Source of the DNA: Acetobacter lovaniensis
Lineage (GTDB): Bacteria > Pseudomonadota > Alphaproteobacteria > Acetobacterales > Acetobacteraceae
NCBI RefSeq assembly: GCF_014207635.1
Contig: NZ_JACHIE010000005.1
Coordinates: 62,001 to 126,000, forward strand
DNA length: 64,000 nucleotides
Direction of reading: 5' to 3'
Program-made: the position numbers and the translations under genes
In this document: piece by piece, positions 18,014-26,958 of the stretch
Position numbering within the stretch: position 1 is the first letter of the stretch
Layout: the number at the start of each line of letters is the position of its first letter
Notes under the pieces: model-generated
The model's input: only the letters and a program-made list of their open reading frames with translations
Told to the model about the DNA's origin: nothing
The model's database searches: none

Positions 18014-18925
18014 ATGGTTCTTCGAGGTAAGAAAAAACAGAAATTCTGGTTGAAAACAGCCCTTTGTGCGTTGGGAGTGGTGAGTATTCTCGGGGGTGTG
18101 GCCGGTGGCGCGCAGGCCGCCAGAATGCCGCTGGTTGTGGCAGCGGAAAATACGTGGGGTGATATTGCCGCACAGATTGCAGCACCAGACATGCGGGTTG
18201 TGGCCATTTTGTCCTCCCCCACGGTGGACCCGCACGAATATCAGGCCACCCCGACCGATGCGCGCATGATTGCGGCGGCGGAACTGGTTGTGGCCAACGG
18301 CGCAGGGTACGATGCATGGGCCGACAAACTGGTTGCCGCCTCCGGCCTGTTGCCCGTGCGGTATGTTAAGGCCGATTCGTGGTCAGGCTGGCAGGAAGGG
18401 GGCAACCCGCATCTGTGGTTCAATATGGATGCGGTTAGCGCTTTTGTGCAGCATTTTGCCGAAGCCTGCGCCCAGATAGACCCCGACCACGCGGATGGAT
18501 ACGCAGGTCGGGCGCAAAAAATGCAGCTGATCATCAAGTCCATTCAGGCGCATGCCGCGTTGTTGAGGGAGCATGTCGCGGGCATGCATGTGGCTGCGAC
18601 CGAACCGCTGTTTACCCCCCTTGCGGACCTGCTGGGTTTGCAGATGGACGAACAGGCCTACCAGCTTGCAATCATGAACGATGTGGAGCCAGCCCCATCC
18701 ACCGTTGCAACGTTTGAGAGCGACCTGAAAGACAAGCGCCTGAAAATGCTGGTTTATAACCAGCAGGTGGAAGAACCATCCGTCCGGCAGCTGCTGGAAC
18801 TGGCGCAGCAGTCCAATGTGCCCACCATGCCGCTGTCTGAAATGCTGCCACCGCGCAAGCACTGGCAGGTCTGGGTGCATGATATTCTTGCCCGTACAGG
18901 CCAGCTTCTGGGAGTGCAGCAGTGA
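18014..18925 (+). CDS. znuA: Zinc ABC transporter substrate-binding protein
   Basis: Periplasmic metal-binding component. 303 residues with a signal peptide after a basic start (MVLRGKKKQKFW) ending near GGAQA. Ligand histidines are visible in DPHEYQATPTD and NPHLWFN. The third canonical histidine region is replaced by HVAATEPLFTPLADLLG, and there is no His-rich loop. This matches a subgroup of cluster A-I binding proteins, so manganese or another metal is possible, though the Zur neighbour points to zinc. The stop overlaps the znuC start (GTGA). Confidence 0.9.
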   Translation: MVLRGKKKQKFWLKTALCALGVVSILGGVAGGAQAARMPLVVAAENTWGDIAAQIAAPDMRVVAILSSPTVDPHEYQATPTDARMIAAAELVVANGAGYDAWADKLVAASGLLPVRYVKADSWSGWQEGGNPHLWFNMDAVSAFVQHFAEACAQIDPDHADGYAGRAQKMQLIIKSIQAHAALLREHVAGMHVAATEPLFTPLADLLGLQMDEQAYQLAIMNDVEPAPSTVATFESDLKDKRLKMLVYNQQVEEPSVRQLLELAQQSNVPTMPLSEMLPPRKHWQVWVHDILARTGQLLGVQQ

Positions 18926-19728
18926 GCGTTCCGGCTATCGAGGCCGGGCAGCTCAGTGTGTCATATGGCGGGCGGCGTGTGCTTGATCAGGTCAGCTTTG
19001 CCATTCCACCGGGTAGCTTTGTGGCTGTGCTGGGGGGGAATGGCGCTGGCAAAACCTCTCTTTTTCGCGCCATTCTGGGGCTTACCACGCCAGAGCAGGG
19101 CTATGTGCGTGTGGAAGGGCAGAGTTTTGGCAAGGGCCGCATGCCTGTGGGCTATATGCCGCAAATGCGGCGTATGGTTGCCGGGCAGCTTAATGGGTGG
19201 CACATGGTGGCCGCCGCCTTGCAGGGGCGCGTCTGGGGTCTGCCATGGTACTCGGCCAGCGCACAGGCGGAGGTAAACGCCGCGTTGGAGGCGGTGGACG
19301 CGCAGGATCTGGCCATGCGGCCGGTTATGTCTCTTTCCGGTGGGGAGCGGCAGCGGCTCTTGCTGGCGCAGGCCCTGCTGGACCAGCCGCGTATTCTGCT
19401 GCTGGATGAGCCTCTGGCAAGTCTGGACCCCGCCCGCATGCGCGAGACAACGCGCCGGATTTATGATCTGGCACGTGAGCGGGGGTTAACGGTCCTGTTT
19501 TCCACGCATGATATTAATCCGCTTATGGGGTTTATGGACCACGTTCTTTATCTGGCGCATGGCAAGGCGTTGTTGGGGAGTGTGGATGAGGTTATGACAA
19601 CCCCGGCCCTGAGTGCGCTCTACGGTGCGCCGGTCGAGGTGGTGCGTGCAGACGGACGCCTGTTTGTGGTGGCCGACGGCGGGGCAGACACCCTGCATTG
19701 TTGTGACTGTGCGGAGCATACGCGCTGA
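18922..19728 (+). CDS. znuC: Zinc ABC transporter ATP-binding protein
   Basis: Cytoplasmic ATPase of the importer, 268 residues. Walker A is GGNGAGKTS at residues 38-46, the signature is LSGGERQR, Walker B is ILLLDEPLAS, and the switch histidine is in FSTHDIN. The C-terminus has a cysteine/histidine cluster (HCCDCAEH) that could bind zinc. It starts at a GTG overlapping the znuA stop and ends in TGATG overlapping znuB. Confidence 0.94.
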   Translation: MSVPAIEAGQLSVSYGGRRVLDQVSFAIPPGSFVAVLGGNGAGKTSLFRAILGLTTPEQGYVRVEGQSFGKGRMPVGYMPQMRRMVAGQLNGWHMVAAALQGRVWGLPWYSASAQAEVNAALEAVDAQDLAMRPVMSLSGGERQRLLLAQALLDQPRILLLDEPLASLDPARMRETTRRIYDLARERGLTVLFSTHDINPLMGFMDHVLYLAHGKALLGSVDEVMTTPALSALYGAPVEVVRADGRLFVVADGGADTLHCCDCAEHTR

Positions 19729-20522
19729 TGTTTGCCTACGAGTTTATGCGCACCGCGTTTGTGGCTGCTTTTCTGGCAGCTTTTGTCTGCGGCCCCGTAG
19801 GGTGGTTTCTGGTGCTGCGGGGGCAGAGCTTTGCCAGTCATGCGCTTTCGCATGTTGGCTTTGCCGGGGCTGGCGCTGCTTTGCTGTGGGGGCAACCTGC
19901 GCTGCTGGGGTTCGGGCTGAGTGCGGTTATCAGCGGTATGGGCATGGGTATGGCAAGCGACCGGGTGATCGGGCGGGATGTCATGATCGGGCTGGTGCTA
20001 TCGCTCGCCATGGGTATCGGGGCCTTGTGCCTGCATTTTCTGACGCGCTCGGCCGGAGCCGCCACAGCTTTGCTGTTTGGCGATATTCTGGGTATTGCTC
20101 CGTCCAGCCTTTACTGGCTGGGTGCACTGGCCATTGGCTGTGTTGTGTGTCTTGGCGTTATGAGCAGGCCTTTACTGTTCGCCTCTCTCCAGCCCGATGT
20201 GGCCGAGGCCAAAGGCGTTAACCTGCGCCTGCTGGATGTGCTGTTTCTGGCTCTGGTGGGCATTGCCACGGCCATGTGCTCACAGATTACCGGGGTGCTG
20301 CTGGTTTTTACCCTTATGGTCGCCCCGGCTGCTGCCAGCCTGCGTCTGGGTTTTGGACCAATGCCGGGCATGGCTGTGGCATTTGCCCTTGCCCTGTTTG
20401 AAGCATGGGGCGGGCTGTGCCTGTCATGGCTGAGCGACTGCCCTGCATCCTTCTGGATTGCGTTGCTGGGGAGTGTGGTGTTTGCCGCAGCCAATGGAGT
20501 GGCCCATCTGCGCGGGCGCTAA
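19728..20522 (+). CDS. znuB: Zinc ABC transporter permease
   Basis: 264-residue integral membrane permease of the ABC-3 family with about eight hydrophobic segments. The family feature GPVGWFLVLRGQSFASHALSH is near residue 22, and LFGDILGI is the coupling region after residue 120. It starts on the TGATG overlap with znuC, completing the znuACB operon under the palindrome at 17973. Confidence 0.94.
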   Translation: MFAYEFMRTAFVAAFLAAFVCGPVGWFLVLRGQSFASHALSHVGFAGAGAALLWGQPALLGFGLSAVISGMGMGMASDRVIGRDVMIGLVLSLAMGIGALCLHFLTRSAGAATALLFGDILGIAPSSLYWLGALAIGCVVCLGVMSRPLLFASLQPDVAEAKGVNLRLLDVLFLALVGIATAMCSQITGVLLVFTLMVAPAAASLRLGFGPMPGMAVAFALALFEAWGGLCLSWLSDCPASFWIALLGSVVFAAANGVAHLRGR

Positions 20523-20556
20523 AGCCGGGCAGATGGTGCCTGAGATACGGTAATTT

Positions 20557-20688
20557 TCAGGTGAGCAGCCAGTTCAGGCCCGTGCCCAGAACAACAGCGG
20601 CGGTCAGGGCCGCATACAGGGCCAGTACCATCTGGTTTTGTGTGGTGGGAAGGGCCAGAGCGCGGCTTTGGGAATGTTTACGGACCAT
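20557..20688 (-). CDS. 43-residue single-span membrane protein
   Basis: Too short for usual calling. ATG at 20688, GGAG 8 bp upstream, stop TGA at 20557. The protein starts MVRKHSQSRALALPTTQNQ and ends with the hydrophobic span MVLALYAALTAAVVLGTGLNWLLT, a basic N-terminus and one transmembrane helix (N-in is expected). It is 49 bp downstream of the flavin reductase on the same strand, so co-transcription is likely. Function unknown. The good ribosome-binding site and amphipathic layout support coding, but homology could not be tested. Confidence 0.55.
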   Translation of the reverse strand: MVRKHSQSRALALPTTQNQMVLALYAALTAAVVLGTGLNWLLT

Positions 20689-20737
20689 CAGTTGTGCTCC
20701 TTATATAAACAGGGATGCAGCGCCCTTTGGGCCGCCG

Positions 20738-21232
20738 TTAACCCTGCCGACAAGGTAGAGAGTGGTAGCTGCGGTTAAAATAAACAAGTCCTTCCGCGCC
20801 AGCATGGCATAAAATACCCCGCACAATGCCAAAAAGAACACTATGCGTGCCCACTTCCACAATCTGGCTGATCTGGCAATCAAAGGATGCGGCGGCTTCG
20901 TGCAGGACGGGTGCCCCGGTGGCCAGTGTCTGCCAGTGGCCTGCGGCAAAGCGTTCGGCCATGGTGTTCGGGCTTGCAAAATGGTTGGACAGGTCCTGCT
21001 GGCTGGATGTGAGCACATTGACGCACATGGCCCCTTCCTCATAAAAGGCGGAGCGCGCGCGACTGTTGCGGTTCAGGCAGACCAGCAATGTAGGAGGCGT
21101 GTCGGTTACGGAGCAAACGGCAGATGCGGTAAATCCGACCGGGTTATCCAGTGTTCCTGTTGTCACAATATTCACAGCCGCACCCAGTCTGGCCATGGCT
21201 TCACGATAGGCACTGGTCTCCGGAGCCAACAT
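20738..21232 (-). CDS. Flavin reductase-domain protein
   Basis: 164 residues, the length of HpaC/RutF/DIM6-type flavin reductases, which use NAD(P)H to reduce free FMN or FAD for a partner monooxygenase. Motifs are MARLGAAVNIVTTG near the N-terminus, VGFTASAVCSVTDTPPTLLVCLNRNS (the FMN-binding GxTxS..vS..PP pattern), and GTHSVLFGIV. The start is the ATG at 21232. No partner monooxygenase is adjacent. It is divergent from the enoyl-CoA hydratase-like gene. Confidence 0.85.
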   Translation of the reverse strand: MLAPETSAYREAMARLGAAVNIVTTGTLDNPVGFTASAVCSVTDTPPTLLVCLNRNSRARSAFYEEGAMCVNVLTSSQQDLSNHFASPNTMAERFAAGHWQTLATGAPVLHEAAASFDCQISQIVEVGTHSVLFGIVRGILCHAGAEGLVYFNRSYHSLPCRQG

Positions 21233-21294
21233 CTGCTGTCCTCATTCCAACGGTTGATGGCTATGTGTTTGTGCATGAAACAAAGAGGAAAGCA

Positions 21295-22314
21295 ATGATC
21301 AAGGACGTCCTTTCCGGCACGGCATGCGTGCGAACGGCCCGGCAGGGGCATCTGGGGAGCATCATACTGGATAAGCCCAGACGGCTGAATGCCGTTGATC
21401 TGGAGATGGCGACCGGCATTGAACGCGCTCTGGCCGCATGGCGGGATGACCCATCCGTGCATGTGGTGCTGATTGAAAGCAGTGCTCCGCGCGCGTTCTG
21501 CGCAGGCGGAGACCTCAAGGCCATACGCGATGTGTTGCTGGTGGACGGCCCGGACCATGCGTTTGAGCTGATGGACCGTGTTTACCAGACCATGTTGCAC
21601 ATCGCGCAGTATGCCAAACCCGTTGTGTCGTTCATGGATGGTATTGCCATGGGGGGAGGCGTGGGGCTGGGTGGTCATGCCCGCTACCGGGTTGTGACCG
21701 AGCGTTCCATTGTGTCCATGCCTGAGACATCCATAGGGCTTGTGCCTGATGCCGGTGGGTCGTGGCTGCTGTCGCGCGCTCCGGGTGGCGCGGGGTTGCG
21801 ACTGGCGCTTACGGGTGGACGTATGAGTGGGGTAGAGGCCGTAGCCATGGGCTTTGCGGACCGTATGGTGCCTTCGGACAGTCTGGATAACCTGCGTGGT
21901 TTGCTGGCTCTGCGCCCGGTGGAAGATGTGTTCGGCCTTATTGGTCCATTGGAACTGCCCGCACAGGCCTGCACGCTGGAAGAATACGATCCTTCGGCCA
22001 GTCTGGAGCAGATTGTGCGTGGGCTGGAATGTTCGGACCAGAAGACTGCCCGGACGGATCTGGAGGATATTTCACGCGCCTGCCCAACGTCCATTTTTGC
22101 GGCATGGTATGGCTGGCAGCATGCGCGCAGGGCATCCTCGTTGCAGGAGGCTTTTGCCATTGAGAGGCGGCTGGTCCGTTACATGGTGGGCCGTACGGAT
22201 TTTGTGGAAGGTGTGCGCGCGCGTCTGATTGACCGCGATAACGCCCCGCTCTGGCAACCTCCCATGCTGGCGGCGGTGGATGTGGCGGCACTGGAGGCCG
22301 TGCTGGCCAGCTAG
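21295..22314 (+). CDS. Enoyl-CoA hydratase/isomerase-family protein, 3-hydroxyisobutyryl-CoA hydrolase type
   Basis: 339 residues from the ATG at 21295, preceded by GAGGAAAG. The crotonase core has FCAGGDLKAI near residue 65 and GIAMGGGVGLGGHARYRVVTE. The extended MPETSIGLVPDAGGSWLLSR and a long C-terminal half (about 130 extra residues compared with typical crotonases) fit the 3-hydroxyisobutyryl-CoA hydrolase branch, an enzyme of valine degradation. No other valine-degradation genes are adjacent, so the substrate remains an inference. Confidence 0.82.
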   Translation: MIKDVLSGTACVRTARQGHLGSIILDKPRRLNAVDLEMATGIERALAAWRDDPSVHVVLIESSAPRAFCAGGDLKAIRDVLLVDGPDHAFELMDRVYQTMLHIAQYAKPVVSFMDGIAMGGGVGLGGHARYRVVTERSIVSMPETSIGLVPDAGGSWLLSRAPGGAGLRLALTGGRMSGVEAVAMGFADRMVPSDSLDNLRGLLALRPVEDVFGLIGPLELPAQACTLEEYDPSASLEQIVRGLECSDQKTARTDLEDISRACPTSIFAAWYGWQHARRASSLQEAFAIERRLVRYMVGRTDFVEGVRARLIDRDNAPLWQPPMLAAVDVAALEAVLAS

Positions 22315-22324
22315 GTACGGCATA

Positions 22325-22364
22325 CAGCCCTTCTCGCCCTGTAAGGTCAGGGCAAGGAGGGCTG
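22325..22364. terminator. Hairpin between convergent genes
   Basis: CAGCCCT and GCCCTG pair with AGGGCTG and CAGGGC around a small internal loop. It lies between the stops of the hydratase-like gene (+) and the acetate transporter (-). The downstream TTATTTTAAAA tract gives partial U-richness for the plus strand. Confidence 0.6.
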
Positions 22365-22416
22365 CAGGTGTTATTTTAAAAGCGTATTGTGTTTGAAGTT
22401 ATGGGCCGTGGTGCGC

Positions 22417-23016
22417 TCAGGCCGTGGCGGGTTTATAAGGCCCAACAGGCAGGACCGGGCATTTGAACTGGGCTTCCAGAATTTCGGCCGCGGCCAGATA
22501 CACGGCGGACAGGCCACATACCAGACCTTCATAACCAGCAATAACCGTAAGCCCCGGCTGGCCCAGCAGGTCGCCCAGCCCCAGCAGCGCAAACAGAATA
22601 ACCAGTGTGCCAAAAATAATCTGATGCGCGCGCGTAGCCCGCAGCGTGCCCAAAAACAGGATAAAGGAGAACAGCCCCCAGAGGAGCAGGTAGCTGCCCA
22701 CCAGCGCGGGGGAACTGGCAGGTACAATGCCCGTGTGCGGCATGGCGATCAGGGCGACCAGGGTCAGCCAGAACGCACCGTAGGAGATAAAGGCTGTCAT
22801 GCCAAAGGTGTTGCCAGCGTCGTATTCCAGAATACCTGCGATAATCTGTGCAATACCGCCAAAAAGCAGGCCCATGGCCAGAATGGCGGAGCCCATGGGC
22901 ACAAGGCCAGCATTGTGCAGGTTAAGTAGAATGGTGGTCATGCCAAACCCCATCAGACCAAGTGGGGCCGGGTTGGCCCGCAGGGGGGTATGGAGTGTAA
23001 GATCGGTTTGAGCCAT
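22417..23016 (-). CDS. satP: GPR1/FUN34/YaaH-family acetate transporter
   Basis: 199-residue membrane protein with six hydrophobic segments. The family signature NPAPLGLMGFGMTT begins at about residue 15, and YEGLVCGLSAVYLAAAEI is in the last span. SatP/YaaH proteins move acetate and succinate with protons; in acetic acid bacteria members of this family are linked to acetate handling. The ATG at 23016 begins MAQTDLTLHTP. It appears monocistronic with about 190 bp of AT-rich upstream DNA. The direction of transport is not shown by the sequence. Confidence 0.9.
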   Translation of the reverse strand: MAQTDLTLHTPLRANPAPLGLMGFGMTTILLNLHNAGLVPMGSAILAMGLLFGGIAQIIAGILEYDAGNTFGMTAFISYGAFWLTLVALIAMPHTGIVPASSPALVGSYLLLWGLFSFILFLGTLRATRAHQIIFGTLVILFALLGLGDLLGQPGLTVIAGYEGLVCGLSAVYLAAAEILEAQFKCPVLPVGPYKPATA

Positions 23017-23206
23017 GGTGTTTCTTCTTATGGAAATTAATGTAATGGCTCGTTTATAAGAGGTGTCTTCAGGTTAAGTTCCCATAAAAAATATATTAAC
23101 AGCGTAAAAACTAATTTATTAAATGAAACTATAAAGTTCGTTGCTCTCTGAAATTTGTTTTTTACAGTATCGGGTTTATTCTCCCACAGGGCATCCAGTA
23201 AAAAAT

Positions 23207-25459
23207 CTAGCGCGCAGCAGGGTGGACAGAAACCGGAATGGCAGGCCGCCCCAGGTCTTCCGCCAGTTGGATAGGGCCATGCACATGGAAAAAACCGGGA
23301 ACCGAGAGAATGATATTGGCCGCCTGCTCAAGGCAGGACAGGGTTCGGTCTCGCGTCAGGGATAACCCGGCTTCCTGTGTTGGAATGGCGCGGATGGCCA
23401 GAGCAGCCTGCTTGAGCGCATTGGCTGTTTCTACCGGGTTATGGCGCAGTTGGGCAAAAGCGTTCAATGCGTTTGTCAGAGCGGTCTGGGCCTGAGGGTC
23501 CAGCGTTGCGTGGGCCGCATTCCATTTGAGCCGTACAATCAACCTGCCAAGGGAGAGCGAGGCAAAGGCTGCGTCCGTGTACCCCTGTCGGTCCAGACTG
23601 GTGGTCATGAAGGAAAGGCGCATCATCAGGCGCGAGATTTTTTGCAGTTGCAGCCCTTCCCACGCCACCCACGGTTCGGTGCGGCCATAAGGGGTGCGCG
23701 CCAGTTTCTGAATGCTGCGTGTCAGGGACGTGACCAGCCGCGCGGCATCCAGCCTGTGGTCTGCTGGCAGAATAACCTTGAAGACAATAGCCAGCAGGGC
23801 ACAGGCGGCTATGATGCTCATCCAGTTGTTGGTCAGGGTCAGGTCATCATAAACAATCGGGTTATTGACTGAGAGCATCATGGTAAAAAACACGGCATAT
23901 CCAAATGCGCCAATGCTGTACCGCGGATGGAACTGCAACCACACACCCGGCAGCAGGAACAGGCAGAGACTAAGCCAGAGTAACGGGTAGCCATCTATAC
24001 GCGGCAGGGCCAGTGTGTGGCACAAAAACCCCATGGGCACGGCCAGCAGGGTGCCTGCCGCCATCATGGGGCTGGCCTTGGCCGCCGAGGGGGTGGTGGA
24101 CAAAAGGCTGGACGCCGCAACGGTGTATATGATCAGCAGCGGGCCGGAACTCCAGTGCAGAACATACCATAACATACCGGCCAGCAGGGCAATAAAACTC
24201 CCGCGCACGCCATTACGCAGGGCTGTTGGCCATTCCAGATAAGGCTGGATGCTGGTCTGTGTGCGGTCGGGGTGCGGGCTGGTCAGGTCGTGCAGGGCAA
24301 GGTCCATCTGCACCAGTGCGTCCCGTGTGTTGTCCAGTGCGGCAAGGGTGGTGGTGCTCGTGGTCTGGCGGGCAAGCTGTTCCAGTGTTTTCAGTGCGTC
24401 ATGCAGGCAGGTGGAGAGCGGGGCGGGGTTGGTCAGCCAGTGGGTGTTTTCGGTCAGTTCCAGAATCTCGCCCAGTGTCCGGGCAACCAGCAGGTGCACC
24501 GCGCGGGTTTCTTCCACCCCGGCGGAAAAAGTCAGCCAGTATGGGTGGTAGCTGACAATCAGCCCCGTCAGGCGGCTTAAGCACAGGCGCAGGTTACGCA
24601 CGCGGTTTTGCATGTCCGGGTCATCGGCTGCGGCAAATTCTATGGCGGGGGTCAGGCCGGACATGTTGGCCAGAAGCTTGCTGCGACTGTCATAGATTGG
24701 CTGGCCGAGCCCACGAAAAATCGTGTTGGTGCTCTGGGTTTTCTGTTCCTGTTTTTCCAGCGTGCTGGTTACGGTGGCATCAAGTGCTTCGGGCGTTGTG
24801 CGCTCACTTTCAGCTTTATGAAATGTTCTGGCATGCAGAACAGTTTCCCTGAACGCCTGACCGAGTTTGTGCAGCACGGTGCTGGGTCTGCGCACGGAGG
24901 TGACCATGAACACGCAGGCCGTGACCAGAATGCCCGTTGCCACAACGGAAAGGCGGCTCATGGCGGATAGAAAAATGCCATCGGGGTCGGCAAAGGCGGG
25001 GGCTGCGATAATGACGATCGTATAGCCGGTCAGCACGGCCGCATAGGCACGGAAAAACCGTAAAAACGTGGCGACCATGCAGGCAAGGCCGACAAAAACG
25101 GATAGGGCCGCAAAGTAAAGAACGGGGGACTGCACAAAAACAGCCATAACTCCCACACTGATTGTGGCCCCGATCAGGGTGCCAATAAGACGCCACACAC
25201 TTTTGGAGACCATGGCCCCAACCGTGGGGTTGGCGACGATCAGCACCGTTGTCGCCGCGCTGAGCGGGGACTGAAGCTGAAAAACAAAGGCCAGAAAAAG
25301 CGCAATACCAATGGAGAGGAACACACGCATGGTATAGCCCGCCGTGGCGGTAAAGCCATTCCAGCGGGCATCATCCGCAAAAACTGCGGGGGCAAAGCGC
25401 TGGTTGACCCAGTGCATGAACGATCCGGGCAGGGTGAGCAGGTCAGAGCGTGTGGGCAT
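23207..25459 (-). CDS. FUSC-family (fusaric acid resistance-like) membrane protein
   Basis: About 750 residues with the two-module FUSC layout: an N-terminal block of five or six spans (residues about 30-180, with SPLSAATTVLIVANPTVGAM), a central soluble region, a second block of spans (about 390-540), and a cytoplasmic tail. FUSC/YccS/AaeB proteins are thought to export aromatic acids. The ATG at 25459 lies inside the end of the MarR gene, so the two are translationally coupled and MarR probably controls this exporter. Confidence 0.85.
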   Translation of the reverse strand: MPTRSDLLTLPGSFMHWVNQRFAPAVFADDARWNGFTATAGYTMRVFLSIGIALFLAFVFQLQSPLSAATTVLIVANPTVGAMVSKSVWRLIGTLIGATISVGVMAVFVQSPVLYFAALSVFVGLACMVATFLRFFRAYAAVLTGYTIVIIAAPAFADPDGIFLSAMSRLSVVATGILVTACVFMVTSVRRPSTVLHKLGQAFRETVLHARTFHKAESERTTPEALDATVTSTLEKQEQKTQSTNTIFRGLGQPIYDSRSKLLANMSGLTPAIEFAAADDPDMQNRVRNLRLCLSRLTGLIVSYHPYWLTFSAGVEETRAVHLLVARTLGEILELTENTHWLTNPAPLSTCLHDALKTLEQLARQTTSTTTLAALDNTRDALVQMDLALHDLTSPHPDRTQTSIQPYLEWPTALRNGVRGSFIALLAGMLWYVLHWSSGPLLIIYTVAASSLLSTTPSAAKASPMMAAGTLLAVPMGFLCHTLALPRIDGYPLLWLSLCLFLLPGVWLQFHPRYSIGAFGYAVFFTMMLSVNNPIVYDDLTLTNNWMSIIAACALLAIVFKVILPADHRLDAARLVTSLTRSIQKLARTPYGRTEPWVAWEGLQLQKISRLMMRLSFMTTSLDRQGYTDAAFASLSLGRLIVRLKWNAAHATLDPQAQTALTNALNAFAQLRHNPVETANALKQAALAIRAIPTQEAGLSLTRDRTLSCLEQAANIILSVPGFFHVHGPIQLAEDLGRPAIPVSVHPAAR

Positions 25460-25925
25460 GGTGTGCTTCGAGCAAGGAGGAGAGGGTCTGTGTGAGGGTA
25501 TCCGCCTGAGCCGGAGGGAGCGAGCATCGTATGGTCTGCTCGAGTTCGGCGGCAATCGTATGGAACAGCCTGCACTGTTCCCGCCCGGCCTCTGTCAGGA
25601 ACAGGCGTTTTACGCGGCGGTCCTGAGCATCGGGTGTGCGGGTGATCAGCTTCTGTTTTTCCAGCAGGTCAAGAACACGTACCAGTGCGGAGCAGTCTAT
25701 GGTCATGGTCTGGGCGAGGTCGCGCTGGGTCGCCCCTTCAGGCAGCATACACAGGTAGGCCATAGGGCGCATGACAGCAAGGGACATGCCATGCGGGCGC
25801 AGGGCCCGGTCCAGTTGTGTGCGCCAGAGCGTTGCCAGCCGCATGACCCGGAAGGTCAGCGCCATGCCGGGAAAATACGTTTCGTCCAGTGCTGGCATGT
25901 GGCGCGGCTCAGTCATGCGGTCCAT
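25443..25925 (-). CDS. MarR-family transcriptional regulator
   Basis: About 160 residues. The winged-helix core has LPEGATQRDLAQTMTIDCSALVRVLDLLEKQKLITRTPDAQDRRVKRLFLTEAG (given as a span at about residues 65-120), with the DxRxK/R wing typical of MarR. It overlaps the start of the FUSC exporter gene by 17 bp. The start is placed at the ATG at 25925; 25916 is also possible. A strong -10 box lies just upstream. It likely senses an aromatic or phenolic compound exported by the FUSC protein, which is inference from context. Confidence 0.85.
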   Translation of the reverse strand: MDRMTEPRHMPALDETYFPGMALTFRVMRLATLWRTQLDRALRPHGMSLAVMRPMAYLCMLPEGATQRDLAQTMTIDCSALVRVLDLLEKQKLITRTPDAQDRRVKRLFLTEAGREQCRLFHTIAAELEQTIRCSLPPAQADTLTQTLSSLLEAHHAHTL

Positions 25926-25937
25926 TAAATTAGTGTC

Positions 25938-25967
25938 ATTATAGTTGAGATAAAAAGTATATGGCAA
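25938..25967 (-). promoter_or_regulatory. Probable sigma70 promoter of the MarR-FUSC operon
   Basis: On the minus strand TTGCCA (25967-25962) is 18 bp from a perfect TATAAT (25943-25938). The start codon at 25925 would leave a very short leader, which favours the ATG at 25916 or near-leaderless translation. Confidence 0.5.
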
Positions 25968-26119
25968 AATAGGCCAGCCCACCCTGTGGGTCAATCATGT
26001 TCCGTGCTCCATGTTCCAGGGCAGGGTAGGGCTCTTCCGGCCTGTTCATGCTGCGCAGCCATGCTGGACCAGAGTGCGACATGCCTTGAATCGGCAGGGT
26101 TTTTGTGCACATCATGCCA

Positions 26120-26330
26120 ATACTTGATGGTGCCCCTGACCGGGGTGAAAAGGGAAGACCGGTGCAAAGCCGTCGCTGCCCCCGCAACTGTAAGTACCCA
26201 TCATGCTCCGCCCCGGCCCTGTTCGGGGTCGCCACTGGTCCTTTCGGGACTCGGGAAGGCAGCGGGGCAGTGCTTTGCGCCAGTTCATGGCTGGTGCAGG
26301 CAGGGTACAAGCCAGGAGACCTGCCATCAC
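26120..26330 (+). ncRNA. Cobalamin riboswitch
   Basis: Matches the AdoCbl riboswitch consensus in order: GGTGCC near 26129, GGGAAGACCGGTGCAA (26152-26167), the conserved GCCCCCGCAACTGTAA B12-box region, then GACTCGGGAAGGCAGC, and the 3' box AGCCAGGAGACCTGCC. It lies upstream of the DUF1636 gene on the plus strand. High cobalamin should shut off the downstream cob operon. No second copy was seen before the later cob genes. Confidence 0.95.
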
Positions 26331-26517
26331 TCGTCTGTAAGGCTGTTCCTGCGGGAATGGTTGCGTTCTGGCGTTGTCTGCTGGCGGGGTGCCTGGCAGG
26401 CACGGATGCACTCGGTGGTGCGTTTTCTTTGCCATATGCGTGGCAGAGGGCTGGTTGTTACTGCCCCATGCCTGCCACAACCTCACGTTGTGGAACAATG
26501 GCCCGTTGGAAAGACGC

Positions 26518-26958
26518 ATGACCGCCGAACACTCTTTGTCTATCCCTTCTGCGCATTCAGCACAGGCTGGGCCACCCGTGCTGCATGTCTGCGTTACGTG
26601 CAGGCGGGGAGGGCCTGCCATGGATTGCCCGCCGGGTGCGCAACTGCTCGAGCGCCTGCAGGTTCTGCTGGATGCGGAGCGTCTGGCCGGAGCTGCCCCT
26701 TCCGCCACGCTGCGCCCGGTGGCCTGTCTGGCAGCGTGTGACCGGGGGTGTACGGCGGCCATAGCCATGCCCGAGCGCTGGACATGGTTGCTGGGCCACC
26801 TCGGGCCGGAAAAAGCTGAGGATATTCTGGCTTATGCCCGCCTGTATGCGGCATCGGCCAAAGGGACTGTCATGCCATCGCGCCGCCCGGCAACGCTGGC
26901 CGATATGGTGCTGGGGCGTGTGCCCGCAACGCTTTATAACGAACAGGAAGAACCATGA
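26518..26958 (+). CDS. DUF1636 family protein, first gene of the cob operon
   Basis: 146 residues. Cysteine motifs are conserved-looking: LHVCVTCRRGG near residue 22, and VACLAACDRGCTAAI near residue 75. This is the layout of a thioredoxin-like [2Fe-2S] or metal-binding domain. DUF1636 genes are often found in cobalamin clusters of proteobacteria, but the function is not established to my knowledge. It starts at the ATG at 26518 about 190 bp after the riboswitch; a TTG at 26374 is in frame but less likely. Its stop overlaps the cobW start (ATGA), so it is coupled to cobW. Confidence 0.82.
   Translation: MTAEHSLSIPSAHSAQAGPPVLHVCVTCRRGGPAMDCPPGAQLLERLQVLLDAERLAGAAPSATLRPVACLAACDRGCTAAIAMPERWTWLLGHLGPEKAEDILAYARLYAASAKGTVMPSRRPATLADMVLGRVPATLYNEQEEP

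Noticed and set aside
26105..26521. ORFs overlapping the cobalamin riboswitch
   Set aside because: The region is explained by a strongly conserved RNA; the frames show no protein features.
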